Assembly (NCBI RefSeq): GCF_007827695.1
Contig: NZ_VITA01000018.1
Location: 1-64,000 of the forward strand
DNA length: 64,000 bases
From: Sinorhizobium medicae
GTDB taxonomy: Bacteria; Pseudomonadota; Alphaproteobacteria; Rhizobiales; Rhizobiaceae
Direction of reading: 5' to 3'
Position 1 is the stretch's first letter. Every line of letters begins with the position of its first letter. Both the position numbers and the translations under genes were made by a program. The notes under the pieces were generated by a model, which was not told the origin of the DNA, made no database searches, and saw nothing but the letters and a program-made list of their open reading frames with translations. Shown in pieces: positions 62,228 through 64,000 of this stretch.

Positions 62228-63400
62228 CTAGCGTGACGTAAGCGCAACGGTGAAGACCGCCGTCAGCATCAATCCGGCCGCGGCCATCGGAAGAATGGAA
62301 AAGCCGGTCAGGGCGTAAATTTCGCCGAAGCCGATCGTACCGGCGAAAAGGGCGAGATAGGTGACGCCGCTGTTCAGCCCCATGATGGCGCCGCGTTTTG
62401 CGGGATCGAGTGCGGTGAGCCGCATGATCAGCACGTTCAGCCCGAAATGATTGCAGAGGCCCCACAGAAATACGACCCCCAGCATGGCTGTGTAAGAGCC
62501 GCTCGCAGCCGACATCGAGACGTAGACGCCAGCGACGGCAAGAAATATCAGCGGCAACAGTCTCGCCGCGCCGAAGCGATCGATCAGGCGGTCGAGGAAG
62601 GCTGCAGCGCCGAAGCCAAGGCCGTACGAGACCGCAACGAGGCCGTTGGCACTGAGCGGCAGCCCAAGCGCGGCATGGAGATGATCGCCGATATAGCCGT
62701 AGACACCATAGAATGCGGCCATGAAGGCGGCGCAGGCGGCCAGAAGAGGGACGACCCCGCGCACGCCGAGTGCCGCGAGCGGCGAAGTCGCGTTGCCTTT
62801 CGATCCCTCCCGCACGGCAGCGAGCCGGACAGCGGCGCAGGCAATCAGCGTGGCGGCGGCGACAAGTGCGTAGACCGCCCGCCAGCCCGCGAAATCGGCG
62901 ACCGCCGCCGACAGCGGGACGCCCGCTACCATGCTCAGCGTCCAGCCGGTCAGCACCAGTCCGATGGTCTCACTCTCGCGGCCCGCCGGGGCGACAACGG
63001 CGGCAAGCGTGTAGATGGCGGGAAGTGCTATGCCTGCGGCGATCCCGACGAGGAGTTGCGCGGCGACGAGAAGCGGCAGGGCCGGTGCGACCGCGCTGCC
63101 GCCAAGCCCGACGGCAAGGACCAGAAGCGCGACGGCCAGCATGCGCCTTGCTCCATGACGATCGATGAGACGACCGAGAAAGACTGCGCTCGCTGCCGTG
63201 CCGAGACCGAAGGCAGCCGATGCCGTCATCACGGCTGGTACTCCAGCGCCGAGGCTGCGCGCCACTTCCGGCGCGATCGGGCCGAGCGCCAGCGAATTCG
63301 AACCGATGACGCCGACGCAGGCGGTCAGCATGAATGCCACGGGCGGAATGCGGGCCCTTTCCGCGGATGCGGCGGGGATGGATTGATTGATGTTCGTCAT
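62228..63400 (-). CDS. MFS-family transporter
   Basis: A 390-residue, twelve-helix transporter. The first-half signature is present in FLGRLIDRHGARRMLAVALLVLAVG, repeated in the second half as FLDRLIDRFGAARLLPL. It resembles drug/arabinose-type exporters (DHA1). It is divergent from an Lrp/AsnC gene across a 48-bp gap, the usual layout of an amino-acid or metabolite exporter under an Lrp-type activator. Substrate unknown. Confidence 0.87.
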   Translation of the reverse strand: MTNINQSIPAASAERARIPPVAFMLTACVGVIGSNSLALGPIAPEVARSLGAGVPAVMTASAAFGLGTAASAVFLGRLIDRHGARRMLAVALLVLAVGLGGSAVAPALPLLVAAQLLVGIAAGIALPAIYTLAAVVAPAGRESETIGLVLTGWTLSMVAGVPLSAAVADFAGWRAVYALVAAATLIACAAVRLAAVREGSKGNATSPLAALGVRGVVPLLAACAAFMAAFYGVYGYIGDHLHAALGLPLSANGLVAVSYGLGFGAAAFLDRLIDRFGAARLLPLIFLAVAGVYVSMSAASGSYTAMLGVVFLWGLCNHFGLNVLIMRLTALDPAKRGAIMGLNSGVTYLALFAGTIGFGEIYALTGFSILPMAAAGLMLTAVFTVALTSR

Positions 63401-63415
63401 TTCTCCATAGTTGCA

Positions 63416-63426
63416 GAACGTTGTTC
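63416..63426. promoter_or_regulatory. Short inverted repeat in MFS/Lrp divergent gap
   Basis: GAAC-gtt-GTTC in the 48-bp gap between MFS and Lrp starts. Too short to be sure; it may be part of an Lrp/AsnC binding site. Confidence 0.3.
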
Positions 63427-63448
63427 GGCATCAAGAGGAAACACCTGA

Positions 63449-64000
63449 ATGGAACAAAATACAGATGAAGTTCGGCGGAAGCGGCAGCCCGAGCGTGACC
63501 TCGACGCGATGGACCGAAAGCTGTTAGGCGTTCTGGTCGAGGACGCAACGACAAGCTACGCCGAACTCGGCGATCGAGTCGGGCTTTCGCCGCCAGCCGC
63601 GCACGAGCGGGTGAAGCGATTGCGGCGATCGGGCGCAATCCGCCGCGTCGCAGCGCTGATCGATCCGGAGGCTGTCGGAAAGACCTTGCTCGCCTTCGTC
63701 CATGTCGACACGACCGGCTGGGGCAAAACCCCGGCGCTGCTCGCGATCGAGCAGCACCCGGAAGTCGAAGAAATCCACTCGGTCGCTGGCGACACCTGCA
63801 TGCTGCTCAAGGTGCGCACGGAAAGCACCCATGCGCTCGAAGGGCTGCTGGCCCGGCTCTACGATACGCCCGGAGTGAAGGCGACACGCAGCTATGTCGT
63901 TCTTTCAACCTATCTGGAGCGGCCGGTGCAGCCGGGCACGACTCGCGAATGGCCGACCCCGGCGCAAAATGCCCGGGAGGGGAGTACCGGGTTCGACGAT
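63449..64000 (+). CDS. Lrp/AsnC-family regulator, partial at window end
   Basis: A 184-codon frame from the ATG at 63449 (aagagga upstream) runs to the edge without a stop. HTH: MDRKLLGVLVEDATTSYAELGDRVGLSPPAAHERVKRLRRSGAIRRV. RAM effector domain: HPEVEEIHSVAGDTCMLLKVRTEST and LARLYDTPGVKATRSYVVLSTYLER. Family proteins are usually 150-165 residues; the tail here (PVQPGTTREWPTP onward) is longer than usual. It is divergent from the MFS exporter gene and likely its activator. Confidence 0.86.
   Translation, partial: MEQNTDEVRRKRQPERDLDAMDRKLLGVLVEDATTSYAELGDRVGLSPPAAHERVKRLRRSGAIRRVAALIDPEAVGKTLLAFVHVDTTGWGKTPALLAIEQHPEVEEIHSVAGDTCMLLKVRTESTHALEGLLARLYDTPGVKATRSYVVLSTYLERPVQPGTTREWPTPAQNAREGSTGFDD

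Overview
The window is GC-rich by eye, densely coded, and contains no rRNA, tRNA, core housekeeping or CRISPR loci. It is packed with ABC uptake operons, FadR-type GntR, LysR, TetR, MarR and AraC regulators, enolase-superfamily acid-sugar dehydratases, SDR dehydrogenases and broken genes. That mix fits an accessory megaplasmid or chromid of a Rhizobiales bacterium (Rhizobium/Sinorhizobium type). This is inference from gene content; no replication gene is present to confirm it.

Layout. (1) 1-8 kb is a decaying zone: a LysR relic, an IS21-type end with a broken transposase, a frameshifted quinone oxidoreductase, a shattered alpha/beta hydrolase and a possible broken GIY-YIG-like gene. Within it lies an intact MarR regulator with two tandem F420-reductase-like paralogs. 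(2) 7.8-17.3 kb holds stand-alone detoxification or redox genes: an MBL hydrolase, an NmrA-type protein, an exported cupin, an MscS channel, an NDH-2-like flavoprotein, a chloroperoxidase-like hydrolase, an AraC regulator, and an SDR divergent from its LysR regulator. (3) 17.8-31.5 kb is a sugar/acid-sugar catabolic region in two halves on opposite strands. The minus-strand half runs GntR, DgoD-like dehydratase, second GntR, binding protein, permease, ATPase, SDR, aldose epimerase. The plus-strand half is SMP-30 lactonase, SDR, AGE epimerase and GlucD-like dehydratase, with a divergent GntR. A broken RES-domain gene lies between the halves. (4) 31.7-36.3 kb has a TetR regulator with two matching operators facing a membrane protein and an SRPBCC protein, a DUF2277 protein, an MDR oxidoreductase divergent from a LysR regulator, and a small orphan gene. 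(5) 36.4-52.0 kb is another catabolic island: an M24 peptidase-like enzyme, a cupin, a Tm-1-type two-gene unit, TetR, a six-gene ABC operon, a 2-hydroxyacid dehydrogenase, GntR, an enolase-superfamily enzyme and two divergent TIM-barrel sugar epimerases. A matching operator-like sequence lies before the ABC operon and between the two epimerases.

(6) 52.1-61.4 kb is the most striking part. Three adjacent minus-strand genes have the order and architecture of the methylxanthine N7-demethylase genes ndmC-ndmD-ndmE of Pseudomonas putida CBB5: a Rieske-type oxygenase that has lost its Rieske cluster, a reductase carrying an extra N-terminal Rieske domain, and a GST-fold protein. They are divergent from a GntR regulator and a four-gene BMP-type (purine/nucleoside class) ABC importer. 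I read this as a candidate uptake-plus-oxidative-N-demethylation system for an N-methylated purine or similar heterocycle, without the ndmA and ndmB genes. (7) The right end carries an AadA-like nucleotidyltransferase, an MFS exporter and a divergent Lrp/AsnC regulator cut by the window edge.

Across regions 3, 5 and 6, each ABC operon has a strong hairpin directly after the binding-protein gene, suggesting a shared way of making more binding protein than membrane components.
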